From positions 1 through 20,195 of IMG/VR virus record IMGVR_UViG_3300010883_000692: 20,195 nucleotides of DNA; one strand, written 5' to 3'. This DNA comes from a virus. The stretch's first letter is position 1; every line of letters begins with the position of its first letter. Position numbers and translations under genes: made by a program. Positions 8,218 to 15,148 of the stretch are shown one piece after another. Under the pieces are notes generated by a model. It had not been told where the DNA came from. It ran no database searches and worked only from the letters and a program-made list of their open reading frames with translations.

Positions 8218-8630
8218 TACATGTCTCCTCTGGGCCAGACGATTTCTCGAACTTTTCCAATATGAACAGATGCCCGATCACCTGCCAACTTCGGAACCTC
8301 GTACCAAATCGGAATATCATTCTCTTTTGCAAACTTATGCTCAATCACTGTTCCATGACCATCTTCCCAACCGGGCACAAAGAAGATATAATCACACTTT
8401 GCAATCACTGCAAGATCAGAATCAATCACATCATCATATGTAAGAAGACCCAGATCATATGCCCACTGAAAATTTTCAATAGGCGAAATGACTGAATAGC
8501 CTTTCTTTGTGAAGAGTAGACTATAATATCGCAAAATAACACGATTCTTATCCTGCTCTTTTTGGGGAAGAGTATCCCCATTACTAAACAACCCAGCCAC
8601 ATATACAACAGGTTTATTCACATTGCTCAT
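8217..8630 (-). CDS. DUF4406-like protein (nucleoside deoxyribosyltransferase-like fold)
   Basis: This 137-residue protein resembles the DUF4406 family, which shares a fold with nucleoside 2-deoxyribosyltransferases. It has the N-terminal strand VVYVAGLF, the GYSVISPIENFQW segment, and the signature DLAVIAKCDYIFFVPGWEDGHGTVIEH in which Asp and Glu positions correspond to the active-site region. A role in nucleotide salvage or base modification is possible, but DUF4406 proteins are not characterised in general. The ATG at 8630 was chosen because the protein core begins just after it and GGAG lies 12 bases upstream. It overlaps the previous gene by 17 bases. It is inserted between gp44 and gp62. 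Confidence 0.8.
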   Translation of the reverse strand: MSNVNKPVVYVAGLFSNGDTLPQKEQDKNRVILRYYSLLFTKKGYSVISPIENFQWAYDLGLLTYDDVIDSDLAVIAKCDYIFFVPGWEDGHGTVIEHKFAKENDIPIWYEVPKLAGDRASVHIGKVREIVWPRGDM

Positions 8631-8949
8631 TTTGATACACATCTCCATTTTGTTGCCACTTCTCATCTTCATACGGAGCAATCTGTCTCCGATAAAGTTC
8701 CTGCTTGGCGCACTCAAGTACACCAATCACTGCATTGTACTTTTCGTAATTGGGGTCTTCTAACCAAAAGTCACACAGTCGAGTGATAATATAGTTGAGC
8801 GTTCCGGGGTGATATCCAACACCATGCTCATTTAGATATGCTCCCCGAAAACGACCCAACTTCTCGATAAACTTATCCAAACCATCCATTCCAGTAAAGT
8901 CACTACGACCATCAATCAATTCACGATCTTGTTTGCTAATATACGGCAT
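8614..8949 (-). CDS. Small conserved phage protein (DUF6899-like)
   Basis: The protein has 111 residues and matches, from memory, a small family widespread in phages and often labelled DUF6899. Its features are MPYI at the start, a GTLNYIITRLC core, NAVIGVLECAKQELYRR, and a PYEDEK-x-NGDVY tail. The function is not known. It is soluble and mixed charged, without a nucleotide-binding motif that I can see. It overlaps its upstream neighbour by one base (TAATG) and the DUF4406-like gene by 17. The family name is my recollection and needs a profile search; the gene call itself is safe. Confidence 0.82.
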   Translation of the reverse strand: MPYISKQDRELIDGRSDFTGMDGLDKFIEKLGRFRGAYLNEHGVGYHPGTLNYIITRLCDFWLEDPNYEKYNAVIGVLECAKQELYRRQIAPYEDEKWQQNGDVYQNEQCE

Positions 8950-9188
8950 TAGACTTCTTCCTCCTTCATAAAAAGAATACCACTCTCGGCACTATATCCA
9001 GACGAAAGATACTTCGCCCAATAATCATCAGCAGCCTGAGACGACACAAACGGACCAAACACCTTTGCCATTGGATACATATCAAACTCCACACCCTCAA
9101 AGTCAACGATATAAAAACCAGCCTTTCTCTGAACAACCTGACAATAATTTTCATCTCCCGCCAGCTCAACTGCGAATAATGCCGTCAT
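8949..9188 (-). CDS. Small unknown protein with a GPF-S-x-x-A motif
   Basis: The function is unknown. The protein has 79 residues, is acidic, and ends in an EEEV tail. The core FGPFVSSQAADDYWAKYL has the same pattern as two proteins further right (15523-15774 and 15779-15988): a strand, then GPF, a Ser/Lys turn, and an Ala-rich helix. This could be a small SPOR- or RNA-binding-like beta-alpha unit, though that is inference. The ATG at 9188 has AAGGGAG eight bases upstream. It is the first of three small genes between gp44 and gp62. Confidence 0.75.
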   Translation of the reverse strand: MTALFAVELAGDENYCQVVQRKAGFYIVDFEGVEFDMYPMAKVFGPFVSSQAADDYWAKYLSSGYSAESGILFMKEEEV

Positions 9189-9236
9189 AATTAAAACTCC
9201 CTTTCAGATTAAAAATTAATTCAAGATAGTTAATCG

Positions 9237-10193
9237 TTAACTACTTTTGTACTCCAGGTCTCTCATCAATTCAGTTAAACATGCTACCAAATTCAATTCC
9301 GCGTCGGCTGCAAAAGCAGCTTTATATTGATAATTTCCAAGCAAAATAACTGCCTGCGGAATACTCTGTAGCTTGACGTGACCATACAATCCATCATAAA
9401 TCAAACGAAAGATTCGCGACGGATCGTCATCGAGATTCTCAACCACCCACTTTCGCATGTTCTTGAAGTTCTTCTCCTTCAAGTGCTGCATAAGATTCTT
9501 GATTGACTGTTCCGTGATAGTCGTCAGAATACCTGCATCAATCTCACCCGACACAGAGTATCGCTGCAACTCATTAAGCACTCTACGGAAGTCGGGAAAG
9601 TATTTCATAATCAGTTCAACAAGAACCTTTTCATTATAATCAACCGATTCCTTATTGAGAATTTCAATCACTCGCTTGAGCAAACTCCCCGCAAGGCCGG
9701 GGCGATCCTTCTTGGGAAATCTAAAATCAATAACACTGCACCGACTATGGATCGGTTCAATGATACGATTCTTAAAATTACAAGTAAAGATGAACCCACA
9801 ATTCTTGGAGAACTCTTCAATAAACCCACGAAGTGCAGGTTGAGTGGATTGGGGATTAAGATAATCTGCCTCATCAAGAATGACAATCTTTCGTTTGCCA
9901 GTGGAAGTGATAGAAACACCCGATGCAAAGTTTCGCACATCGTTGCGAAGGGTATCAATGTTGCCACTTTCACTACCATTGATTATAATATAATCAACAC
10001 CCAACTCCTCACAGAGTGCGCGGGCAACGGTAGTCTTTCCTGTGCCAGCGGTGCCAGAAAGAAGAAGATTGGGGATGTCACCATTATCAACAAATTTAAG
10101 AAAAGTATCCTTGAGTCCCTTTGGGAGAATACAATCTTGAATTGTTCGCGGACGATACTTCTGACACCAAATAAAATCATCACGAAGTTCCAT
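9237..10193 (-). CDS. 44: Clamp loader large subunit gp44 (AAA+ ATPase)
   Basis: This is the ATPase subunit of the sliding-clamp loader, 318 residues (T4 gp44 is 319). Walker A GTAGTGKT is at residues 47-54, Walker B ILDEAD at 105-110, and the arginine-finger SRC motif at 150-152. The N-terminal WCQKYRPRTIQD is characteristic of the family. It works with gp62 to load gp45 on primer-template junctions. The start at 10193 uses an AAGGA site about 11 bases upstream. Three small genes separate it from gp62, unlike the contiguous 44-62 order of T4. Confidence 0.97.
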   Translation of the reverse strand: MELRDDFIWCQKYRPRTIQDCILPKGLKDTFLKFVDNGDIPNLLLSGTAGTGKTTVARALCEELGVDYIIINGSESGNIDTLRNDVRNFASGVSITSTGKRKIVILDEADYLNPQSTQPALRGFIEEFSKNCGFIFTCNFKNRIIEPIHSRCSVIDFRFPKKDRPGLAGSLLKRVIEILNKESVDYNEKVLVELIMKYFPDFRRVLNELQRYSVSGEIDAGILTTITEQSIKNLMQHLKEKNFKNMRKWVVENLDDDPSRIFRLIYDGLYGHVKLQSIPQAVILLGNYQYKAAFAADAELNLVACLTELMRDLEYKSS

Positions 10194-10377
10194 AATATAA
10201 TATATCCTTTACTGAACCAGAACGCCCCTGTAAAGAACGAATGTCTCTACATCAGATATTGAAAATGAAATTCATTTTCAATTCTTTCGGATTTAGGGCG
10301 CTCAGGGGGTTCAGCGTCTTTCACGCTTATAACAAGTATCTATAGCCAAGTTTACACATTTGGAAAACTTTGTTATA
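10194..10377 (-). other. Gap between gp45 and gp44 with inverted repeats
   Basis: This 184-base gap holds no credible gene. It contains a 25-base palindrome at 10258-10282 (half-site ATTGAAAATGAA) and a small hairpin at 10313-10327 with stem AGCGT/ACGCT and a five-base loop. An AT-rich run TATATTATATT precedes gp44. These are candidates for a processing site, attenuator or regulator binding site that sets the gp45:gp44 ratio, but no clear promoter boxes are visible. Confidence 0.5.
10258..10282. repeat. 25-base AT-rich palindrome upstream of gp44
   Basis: The two 12-base arms ATTGAAAATGAA and TTCATTTTCAAT are exact complements around one central A. No T tract marks it as an ordinary terminator. 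It could be an operator or an RNA hairpin in the gp45-gp44 transcript. Confidence 0.6.
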
Positions 10378-11052
10378 CTAACCAGTAACTGTAGAATACG
10401 CAGCTTCGCTAGAAATCCAGTATTCCAACTCAAGTTCCTTATGGATAAAATGACCGATTCCCTGATTGGAAATCTTTACATCATAGTCTCCGGGGAACAA
10501 CTTGAGGTTGTCCACGATAAACGTAGCACAAAAGTCCTCTTTAACTTCAACATCATCTGCCTTCAGATCAATGTCAAAACTATTTGAAGATCCCTTTGCC
10601 TTATCCGAAACAATGGCAACAAAAGGATTCGTTTGAAAACTCACATGAGGGAGATTCAAAACACCCGCTGCCTTTCGGAGTGCCTTGAGATTATTTTGAG
10701 TCAAAACAAACTCAAGATCCGCACTTGGAAGAATGATCTCTTTCATAGGAGGAGTCTTGATCAGATGCGGTTCAGTATAACCATACCGAATCTTCTGCTT
10801 TCCAGAACTCACATCCACATACTCGTCATCAAACTCAAATACGGGATCTTCCAAAAGACTAATAGCACCTAGAAACTGACTTAGCTCATAAATACCAAAA
10901 TCCTTCGGAAAGGTTTCATCAACTGTTGCCTTGGCAAGAATGTTCTTACCAATAGAGATTGTAATAATATCCGAACCCGGATTAATTACAATCGACCCCT
11001 GAATTGATGAAAAGTTATTAAGAATAGAAATTGTATCTTCACTGATCTTCAT
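10378..11052 (-). CDS. 45: Sliding clamp gp45
   Basis: This is the trimeric DNA polymerase processivity clamp, which in T4 is also a mobile activator of late transcription. It has 224 residues (T4 228). It begins MKISEDTISILNNFSSIQ, parallel to T4 MKLSKDTTALLKNFATIN, and YELSQFLGAISLLEDP corresponds to the T4 YDLNGFLGILSLVND segment. The ATG at 11052 is preferred over one at 11067 because GGAG lies nine bases before it. The start overlaps the previous gene by 14 bases. Its gene heads the replication operon as in T4. The 184 bases downstream hold hairpins before gp44. Confidence 0.95.
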   Translation of the reverse strand: MKISEDTISILNNFSSIQGSIVINPGSDIITISIGKNILAKATVDETFPKDFGIYELSQFLGAISLLEDPVFEFDDEYVDVSSGKQKIRYGYTEPHLIKTPPMKEIILPSADLEFVLTQNNLKALRKAAGVLNLPHVSFQTNPFVAIVSDKAKGSSNSFDIDLKADDVEVKEDFCATFIVDNLKLFPGDYDVKISNQGIGHFIHKELELEYWISSEAAYSTVTG

Positions 11053-11332
11053 TACCAATATCTCCATTATTAAGTTTGCTGAAATACATCAACAATAAAA
11101 TATAGTGAATCGCTTTCAATAAATCAAGTTTATTTTTTCCGTTTTTCCTTCCATATCGTGCGATATACTTCATTGCATTCCCTTGACAAAAATGCTCCGC
11201 AAGACCGATTGAGTTTAACAAATCTTGAATCTGCGTACCATCATTATCACGACCAACATAATGTTGCTGGTATGTGTTTTCGATATACGCTTTCACCTTA
11301 TTTAGATTATTTATTTCATCATATTTCCACAT
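11039..11332 (-). CDS. DUF3310-like small phage protein
   Basis: This 97-residue protein matches the DUF3310 pattern common in phages: a short N-terminal part, then GLAEHFCQGNAMKYIARYGRK, followed by KNKLDLLKAIHYILLLMYF. A T7 gene related to this family (1.7) has nucleotide kinase activity, so a role in nucleotide metabolism is possible, but I see no classical Walker motif here. It begins three bases after the glycosyltransferase stop, whose poly-Lys codons (AAGAAG) serve as a weak ribosome site. Its end overlaps gp45. Confidence 0.82.
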   Translation of the reverse strand: MWKYDEINNLNKVKAYIENTYQQHYVGRDNDGTQIQDLLNSIGLAEHFCQGNAMKYIARYGRKNGKNKLDLLKAIHYILLLMYFSKLNNGDIGNEDQ

Positions 11333-11335
11333 AAA

Positions 11336-12367
11336 TCACTTCTTTTTTTTATTTCCTTTCTTTGCCTTTCTTTTATTTCGACGCTCTTCAGCCTCGGCAC
11401 GTCTACGTTCTGCTCTTGTTGCCAACTGTTCCTTATTCATCTTAGGAAATGGAATTGGTTCAGACGGAGGAACGACCTGCGGAGGTTTAATTTTCAACGG
11501 CTGGCCAGATCCAGCCATCTTGGCAACAGGCTTATCTATTACACCACCATGCGATGCATTTGGCAACTGTGCAATTGCAGGAAGATTTCCGGCAAACACA
11601 TAAGAACCAATATGCTGAAGCTGCATCCACGGGCACATCCAAACCTTGAAACCAATCTTCCGCGACCACTGACAGAACATATAATCTTCTGAAAGATACC
11701 GCTTGGACTGCGGATCAATAATTGTATCGAAGAACGCAGTAATCTCTCGCGAACCATCGAAGTGTTCCGAACGATTGTGGTCGGGAAGATAGCTTGCAAT
11801 ATCCTTATATTCTACGGCATACTTGTCAAACACCCTGCGCTGAATACACATGAAACCAGTGCCGCCCTCAAGCACCTCTACTGGTTCCCCAATTGCCATC
11901 TTCTGTGACCCGCCGACGGGATTGAATACAAAATCTCCAACATATTGCTCAAGCGATGCCGGGTTTCCATCCGGTGGAATGCCATACTCTACGGCAGAAG
12001 CGATTCGTTCCCATGCAATACACTTCTTTGGATAAGGCCCACAAACAATATCTTTATCAGAATCTTCGTCTGCAAGAGCTACCATCGCCAAAACATCATG
12101 CGGATTGAATCCAATATCGCTATCTATAAAAACCAGATGACTGAATCCTGATCTAACAAACTCATCACTAATATAATTCCTTGCTCGGGTAATCAAACTC
12201 TCGTTGAATAAATAAAAGAAACGAAGTTCAATTCCCATACTGGCACACATTGCAGCAAGATCATTTGTTGCCTTGGTATACATACCATGACACTGACCTC
12301 CGTACATTGGAGTGCCAATAAAGATTTTCTTCTTTCGCATCTCCTCCATAGAAACTTCTAATTTCAC
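11336..12367 (-). CDS. GT-A fold glycosyltransferase with basic tail
   Basis: This is probably a family-2-like glycosyltransferase using a nucleotide sugar. The N-terminal half holds the strand KKIFIGTPMYGGQC, ESLITRARN, and the metal-binding HLVFIDSDIGF (Asp82-Ser-Asp84). Further on come GGTGFMCIQRRVFD and LSEDYMFCQWSR, where the ED acidic pair is typical of the catalytic base region. From about residue 300 the protein changes to a low-complexity Arg/Lys tail ending KKGNKKKK, suited to binding nucleic acid or acidic surfaces. The GTG at 12367 has AGGAG seven bases upstream; an in-frame ATG at 12382 has no ribosome site, and ATGs at 12349 and 12340 are alternatives. The substrate (DNA base, capsid or cell-wall sugar) cannot be read here. 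Confidence 0.85.
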   Translation of the reverse strand: MKLEVSMEEMRKKKIFIGTPMYGGQCHGMYTKATNDLAAMCASMGIELRFFYLFNESLITRARNYISDEFVRSGFSHLVFIDSDIGFNPHDVLAMVALADEDSDKDIVCGPYPKKCIAWERIASAVEYGIPPDGNPASLEQYVGDFVFNPVGGSQKMAIGEPVEVLEGGTGFMCIQRRVFDKYAVEYKDIASYLPDHNRSEHFDGSREITAFFDTIIDPQSKRYLSEDYMFCQWSRKIGFKVWMCPWMQLQHIGSYVFAGNLPAIAQLPNASHGGVIDKPVAKMAGSGQPLKIKPPQVVPPSEPIPFPKMNKEQLATRAERRRAEAEERRNKRKAKKGNKKKK

Positions 12368-12480
12368 TCCAATTCTCCTCATTAAATATAATCATATTAT
12401 ATTGTTATCTGTTACAAAACATCTCCCTACTGGGACACATACCTATTATATATGCACGCTTTTTGAATGCGTTAAAAATT

Positions 12481-12984
12481 TTATCCAGTAGACCCAAACC
12501 CACCAGTACGAGCAGTTGTGTGCGAAGGGCTTGTACTCGTTTCTATGATTCGATACATTTCATGAGCAACCAATTCACCCTGTGCGATACGCATGTGGTT
12601 GGTAATGGTTTGGGTTTCGCTAGACAAATTGATTATAGCAATAAAAATTTCTTCTTTATAATCATCGTCCACAATACCTTCTTGATTAGCAAGAGCCAAT
12701 CCCCTGTTGAAAGCCAGCCCAGAGCGGGGATGAATTCTGAGAGAGTGGTTTTTAGGAATGTCAGCAATCAGCCCAGTGGGAATCAACATTCTTCCCAATG
12801 GAGCAATACGAACCTCACCATCCTCTACTATCTGTTGTTTCCACAGGCAATCCTTAGATTGTAGTTCCTGACCATCAATTAAATAGGCTTCAAAATCAAA
12901 ACAGGCTGATCCGGCTGTTGCCATTCTTGGCAATGAAACATCATCATACATTTTATAAACTTCAAGCTGACCATATCCTCGCAT
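12481..12984 (-). CDS. dut: dUTPase (trimeric type)
   Basis: This enzyme hydrolyses dUTP to dUMP and diphosphate, which keeps uracil out of DNA and supplies dTMP synthesis. It has 167 residues with all five motifs of trimeric dUTPases: ATAGSACFDFEA (22-33), PRSGLA (86-91), GIVDDDYKEE (103-112, with the catalytic Asp), RIAQGEL (132-138) and RTGGFGSTG (159-167). An insert of about 15 residues lies between motifs 1 and 2 (QELQSKDCLWKQQIVE). The ATG at 12984 follows AAGGAG by about 11 bases. T4 itself has a different, dimeric-type dUTPase/dCTPase (gp56). Confidence 0.96.
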   Translation of the reverse strand: MRGYGQLEVYKMYDDVSLPRMATAGSACFDFEAYLIDGQELQSKDCLWKQQIVEDGEVRIAPLGRMLIPTGLIADIPKNHSLRIHPRSGLAFNRGLALANQEGIVDDDYKEEIFIAIINLSSETQTITNHMRIAQGELVAHEMYRIIETSTSPSHTTARTGGFGSTG

Positions 12985-13039
12985 TATACAATAATCTCCT
13001 TATCCTTTTGTAAATCCTCTCACAACTTCACAAAACTAT

Positions 13040-13771
13040 TTAGTGTTTCATGAACCTTTTATGCAACTGCATATGAACATAATGAAGATTTTGATTTATT
13101 TTATCAAGCTCTTCCGCATTAACCATAACATTAGACAATGTTTCAGACATTTCATCAAGGGCATTAATACATGTTGACAATTGAGTTAAAAGATGTCGGT
13201 CCTGTGGTGACGAAACCGTGCAATTAATTAAACCCAGAACAACCTTTCGGCTTCCCTCCAAAACCATATCCACACAGTGAAGAGAAGCAGAAGGATAAAA
13301 TACTACCGTACCAGCAGATTCTTTAAAAGAAGAACCTCCGTATTCATGTTTAACTAGAAGCTCGCCTCCATCATATTCTTCTGGATCATTTAAAAACAAA
13401 GTATATGAAATATCAATAGACTTTCCTTGACCAGTCGTCAAGGTATCAAGATGCCAATCGTAAAAATCACCTTCAGTATAAACTGCAATCGAAGAGAATA
13501 CGTTTTCAAACTCACCACAGGTTACTTCATTTGAAACCCGATCAACCATATCCTGTCGATGAAATATGATGTCGTGAATCCGCCTTCTCTGGGTCGGTGT
13601 TACTGATGAGCCGCCGGGAAAAGTAACATCATCATAAACTGTACTTTTTTTAGTAGCCTTAATAGCATCTCCTGCGCTATACTCTCCGGGGTGAGAAGGA
13701 AGTTCCGCCGTCAAATCAATTAATTTTTTAATTTGATCCGAGTTCACAAAATTAGCAATCTTCGTTATCAT
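13040..13771 (-). CDS. 2-oxoglutarate/Fe(II) oxygenase (PKHD hydroxylase type)
   Basis: This is a double-stranded beta-helix dioxygenase of the prolyl-4-hydroxylase/PKHD type, 243 residues. The iron triad is His107-x-Asp109 (YDWHLDT) and His165 (SASLHCV), and Arg175 (GSRKV) would bind 2-oxoglutarate. The intervening SYTLFLNDPEEYDGGEL is diagnostic of the family. A C-terminal helix-rich part (about 190-243) follows the catalytic domain. The ATG at 13771 is one of several closely spaced starts (13786, 13774) after a GGGGGGAG site. It overlaps the SprT-like gene by 20 bases. Such oxygenases recur in marine myoviruses; protein or nucleic acid substrates are both possible. Confidence 0.93.
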   Translation of the reverse strand: MITKIANFVNSDQIKKLIDLTAELPSHPGEYSAGDAIKATKKSTVYDDVTFPGGSSVTPTQRRRIHDIIFHRQDMVDRVSNEVTCGEFENVFSSIAVYTEGDFYDWHLDTLTTGQGKSIDISYTLFLNDPEEYDGGELLVKHEYGGSSFKESAGTVVFYPSASLHCVDMVLEGSRKVVLGLINCTVSSPQDRHLLTQLSTCINALDEMSETLSNVMVNAEELDKINQNLHYVHMQLHKRFMKH

Positions 13772-14180
13772 CATCTCCCCCCTCATCACCAGCAGTATAG
13801 CCTTCCATCAAATCAGTCCACAGTTGAGCGTACACAAAACCAAACTCAGGACTATGATCCCCATATTTAAGGGTCTTGGCATCCTCAACTTTTTCATTTC
13901 CGCTCCATGTAATAGCATGGGCAAGCTCATGCACAGCAATCACTGTACACAAATCTCGCCCATGCGGAGTCTTCATGCAATCTTCATCAAGCACAAGTTC
14001 AATATATTGGTTTTTACCTTTTCCCTTTAACTCGGTCGTTCCCCAAGTCGCATCCATATAGGATTTCGATTTGAATTTAATTTTAATTGGCCAAGGCGGA
14101 ATATGTCCCAGCCATTCCGCTTGCTCAACAAGGCTTCTTATTACCTTTCGACCTTTTATGTTTTCTTTTGATAAACTCAT
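13752..14180 (-). CDS. SprT-like zinc metalloprotease
   Basis: This 142-residue protein has the HELAH zinc-binding motif at residues 84-88 (His84, Glu85, His88) and a third candidate ligand His109 in the GDHSPEFG segment, a pattern shared with SprT/Spartan-type proteins. Spartan proteases cut proteins crosslinked to DNA; whether the phage version does so is unknown. The C-terminus is very acidic (EGGDDDNED). The start is clear: AAGGA lies six bases before the ATG at 14180. It is the first protein gene after the tRNA cluster, and its end overlaps the oxygenase start. Confidence 0.88.
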   Translation of the reverse strand: MSLSKENIKGRKVIRSLVEQAEWLGHIPPWPIKIKFKSKSYMDATWGTTELKGKGKNQYIELVLDEDCMKTPHGRDLCTVIAVHELAHAITWSGNEKVEDAKTLKYGDHSPEFGFVYAQLWTDLMEGYTAGDEGGDDDNEDC

Positions 14181-14222
14181 GAATTTCCTTTTAATAAAAA
14201 TTGAACGGAGCTATAGTAAAAT

Positions 14223-14297
14223 TGGAGCTTCTAGGAGGAACCGAACCCCCAACTCTGGAGTACGAAACCAGTGTTTTTCCAGTTAAACTATAGAAGC
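14223..14297 (-). tRNA. tRNA-Thr (anticodon CGT)
   Basis: A full 75-base cloverleaf can be drawn: acceptor GCTTCTA/TAGAAGC, D-stem GTTT/AAAC, anticodon arm CTGGT-TTCGTAC-TCCAG, T-arm GGGGG-TTCGGTT-CCTCC, discriminator T and an encoded CCA. U33, A37 and anticodon CGT (14264-14262) indicate Thr (codon ACG). The innermost anticodon pair is T-T, and position 58 of the T-loop is G where nearly all tRNAs have A. It differs from the copy at 14339-14413 only at the first anticodon base. Confidence 0.88.
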
Positions 14298-14338
14298 TCA
14301 ATATTCTTTCCACAATATGTGTCACACCAATTTCAAAT

Positions 14339-14413
14339 TGGAGCTTCTAGGAGGAACCGAACCCCCAACTCTGGAGTACAAAACCAGTGTTTTTCCAGTT
14401 AAACTATAGAAGC
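14339..14413 (-). tRNA. tRNA-Thr (anticodon TGT)
   Basis: The cloverleaf is identical to the copy at 14223-14297 except for T in place of C at position 34 (base 14380), giving anticodon TGT for codon ACA and, by wobble, other ACN codons. The encoded CCA, the T-T mismatch in the anticodon stem and G58 in the T-loop are shared. Because TGT reads the commoner AT-rich codon, this is likely the original copy. Confidence 0.88.
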
Positions 14414-14436
14414 TCAAAATCCTTTTAATAAATAAT

Positions 14437-14535
14437 GTGGTAGTGGAAAAGATTTATGCCACAGAAACTGCCCACAAATAAAAGACAGCGGAAGCTCACA
14501 TATTTCATCTTTTCCCATCAGCCAAATGCTACCAC
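14437..14535 (-). ncRNA. Candidate structured RNA between tRNA-Leu and tRNA-Thr
   Basis: Arms 14437-14453 (GTGGTAG, then TGGAAAAGAT on the plus strand) are complementary to 14529-14535 and 14507-14517, giving a stem of about 17 pairs with an 11-base bulge and one extra C. The about 50-base interior has further complementary pieces, such as GACAGC facing GGGCAG. No tRNA fold fits and no good reading frame exists. T4 encodes small stable RNAs of unknown role in its tRNA cluster, so a comparable RNA is plausible. The strand is assumed from the flanking tRNAs. Confidence 0.35.
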
Positions 14536-14570
14536 TCATTTGGAAGGGAAGAGCTTCCCAACCATTATCG

Positions 14571-14657
14571 TGGTGCCGAGTGCGGGATTTGAACCCGCAT
14601 GACCTTTCAGTCGGGAGATTTTAAGTCTCCTGCGTATACCAATTCCGCCAACCCGGC
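14571..14657 (-). tRNA. tRNA-Leu (anticodon TAA)
   Basis: This is an 87-base class II tRNA with a long variable arm. The acceptor is GCCGGGT/ACTCGGC, the anticodon arm GGAGA-CTTAAAA-TCTCC gives anticodon TAA (14623-14621) for codon UUA, the T-arm is GCGGG-TTCAAAT-CCCGC, the discriminator is A, and CCA is encoded. All canonical positions are normal. It follows the small membrane protein gene by 13 bases and so is probably co-transcribed with it. UUA is an AT-rich codon, suited to the AT-rich core genes. Confidence 0.97.
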
Positions 14658-14670
14658 ATCTTAAATATCT

Positions 14671-14886
14671 TTAACTTTCTACGAAATCGGTCATGTAAAA
14701 GATTGCAAAAAGTATTAATAGCACCATCGGTGCCTTCCATGCAGTTGCGAAAAATGTGGCACCTAGCACCAAACAAGCCACCACGTTAGACCATGGCAGT
14801 CGGCGAACTGGTTTTATAGACCGAAGCTCCGCTTCCAGCTCGGCGCGGAGGGATTCGATCACGGCGGCTTGACGCTCTATCTGCAT
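14671..14886 (-). CDS. Small membrane protein with coiled-coil N-terminus
   Basis: The function is unknown. The protein has 71 residues: a short amphipathic stretch ERQAAVIESLRAELEAEL, then two hydrophobic segments (about 34-49 and 53-67) that could form a membrane hairpin. The ATG at 14886 has AGGGGGG seven bases upstream; the alternative ATG at 14907 overlaps the previous stop. The DNA at 14837-14860, coding for the IESLRAEL segment, is identical over 24 bases to 17173-17196 in the large alanine-rich gene. That points to a shared module. It ends 13 bases before tRNA-Leu. Confidence 0.72.
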   Translation of the reverse strand: MQIERQAAVIESLRAELEAELRSIKPVRRLPWSNVVACLVLGATFFATAWKAPMVLLILFAIFYMTDFVES

Positions 14887-14899
14887 GACGAGACCCCCC

Positions 14900-15148
14900 T
14901 CACTCATCGGACTCTACCTCTTTGATTGCTGCTGCGTTGGCTGCGTCGGCTGCGTTGTAGGCTGCTTTGAGGGCTGCGTTGAGGGCTGCGTAGGCTTTAT
15001 TGGCTGCGTCGGCTGCTTTGAGGGCTGCGTAGGCTTTATTGGCTGCGTTGGCTGCGTCGTTGGCTGCGTAGGCTGCGTCGGATGCGTCGAGGGCTGCTTC
15101 GGCTGCCTTGTAGGCTGCGTCGGCTGCGTCTTTGGCTGTTCTACTCAT
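14900..15148 (-). CDS. Alanine-rich repeat protein A
   Basis: The protein has 82 residues, of which about half are alanine, in units such as DAADAA, YKAAEAA and NKAYAALKAA. Spacing of three and four residues gives a heptad-like pattern, so a long helix or coiled coil is likely. It starts MSRTAKDAA and ends KEVESDE, the same ends as its neighbours. The ATG at 15148 overlaps the previous stop by eight bases and uses GAGGGAGAG as ribosome site. It has no membrane segment or catalytic motif. Function unknown; the repeats arise from GGCTGCGT-type DNA units that can change length by slippage. Confidence 0.75.
   Translation of the reverse strand: MSRTAKDAADAAYKAAEAALDASDAAYAANDAANAANKAYAALKAADAANKAYAALNAALKAAYNAADAANAAAIKEVESDE

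Noticed and set aside
9747-10262. 171-codon plus-strand frame antisense to gp44
   Set aside because: It lies fully opposite a well-conserved AAA+ gene, has no ribosome site, and no recognisable content.
14223-14413. Reading the two tRNAs as Glu (TTC) and Gln (TTG) from the overlapping loop bases
   Set aside because: Shifting the loop to place these triplets breaks the anticodon stem. With the stem CTGG/CCAG kept, the central triplets are CGT and TGT, and A37 fits Thr.
14414-14539. 41-codon minus-strand frame between the tRNA genes
   Set aside because: There is no ribosome-binding site before the ATG and its stop lies at the edge of the tRNA-Thr gene. Base pairing in the segment fits an RNA better.
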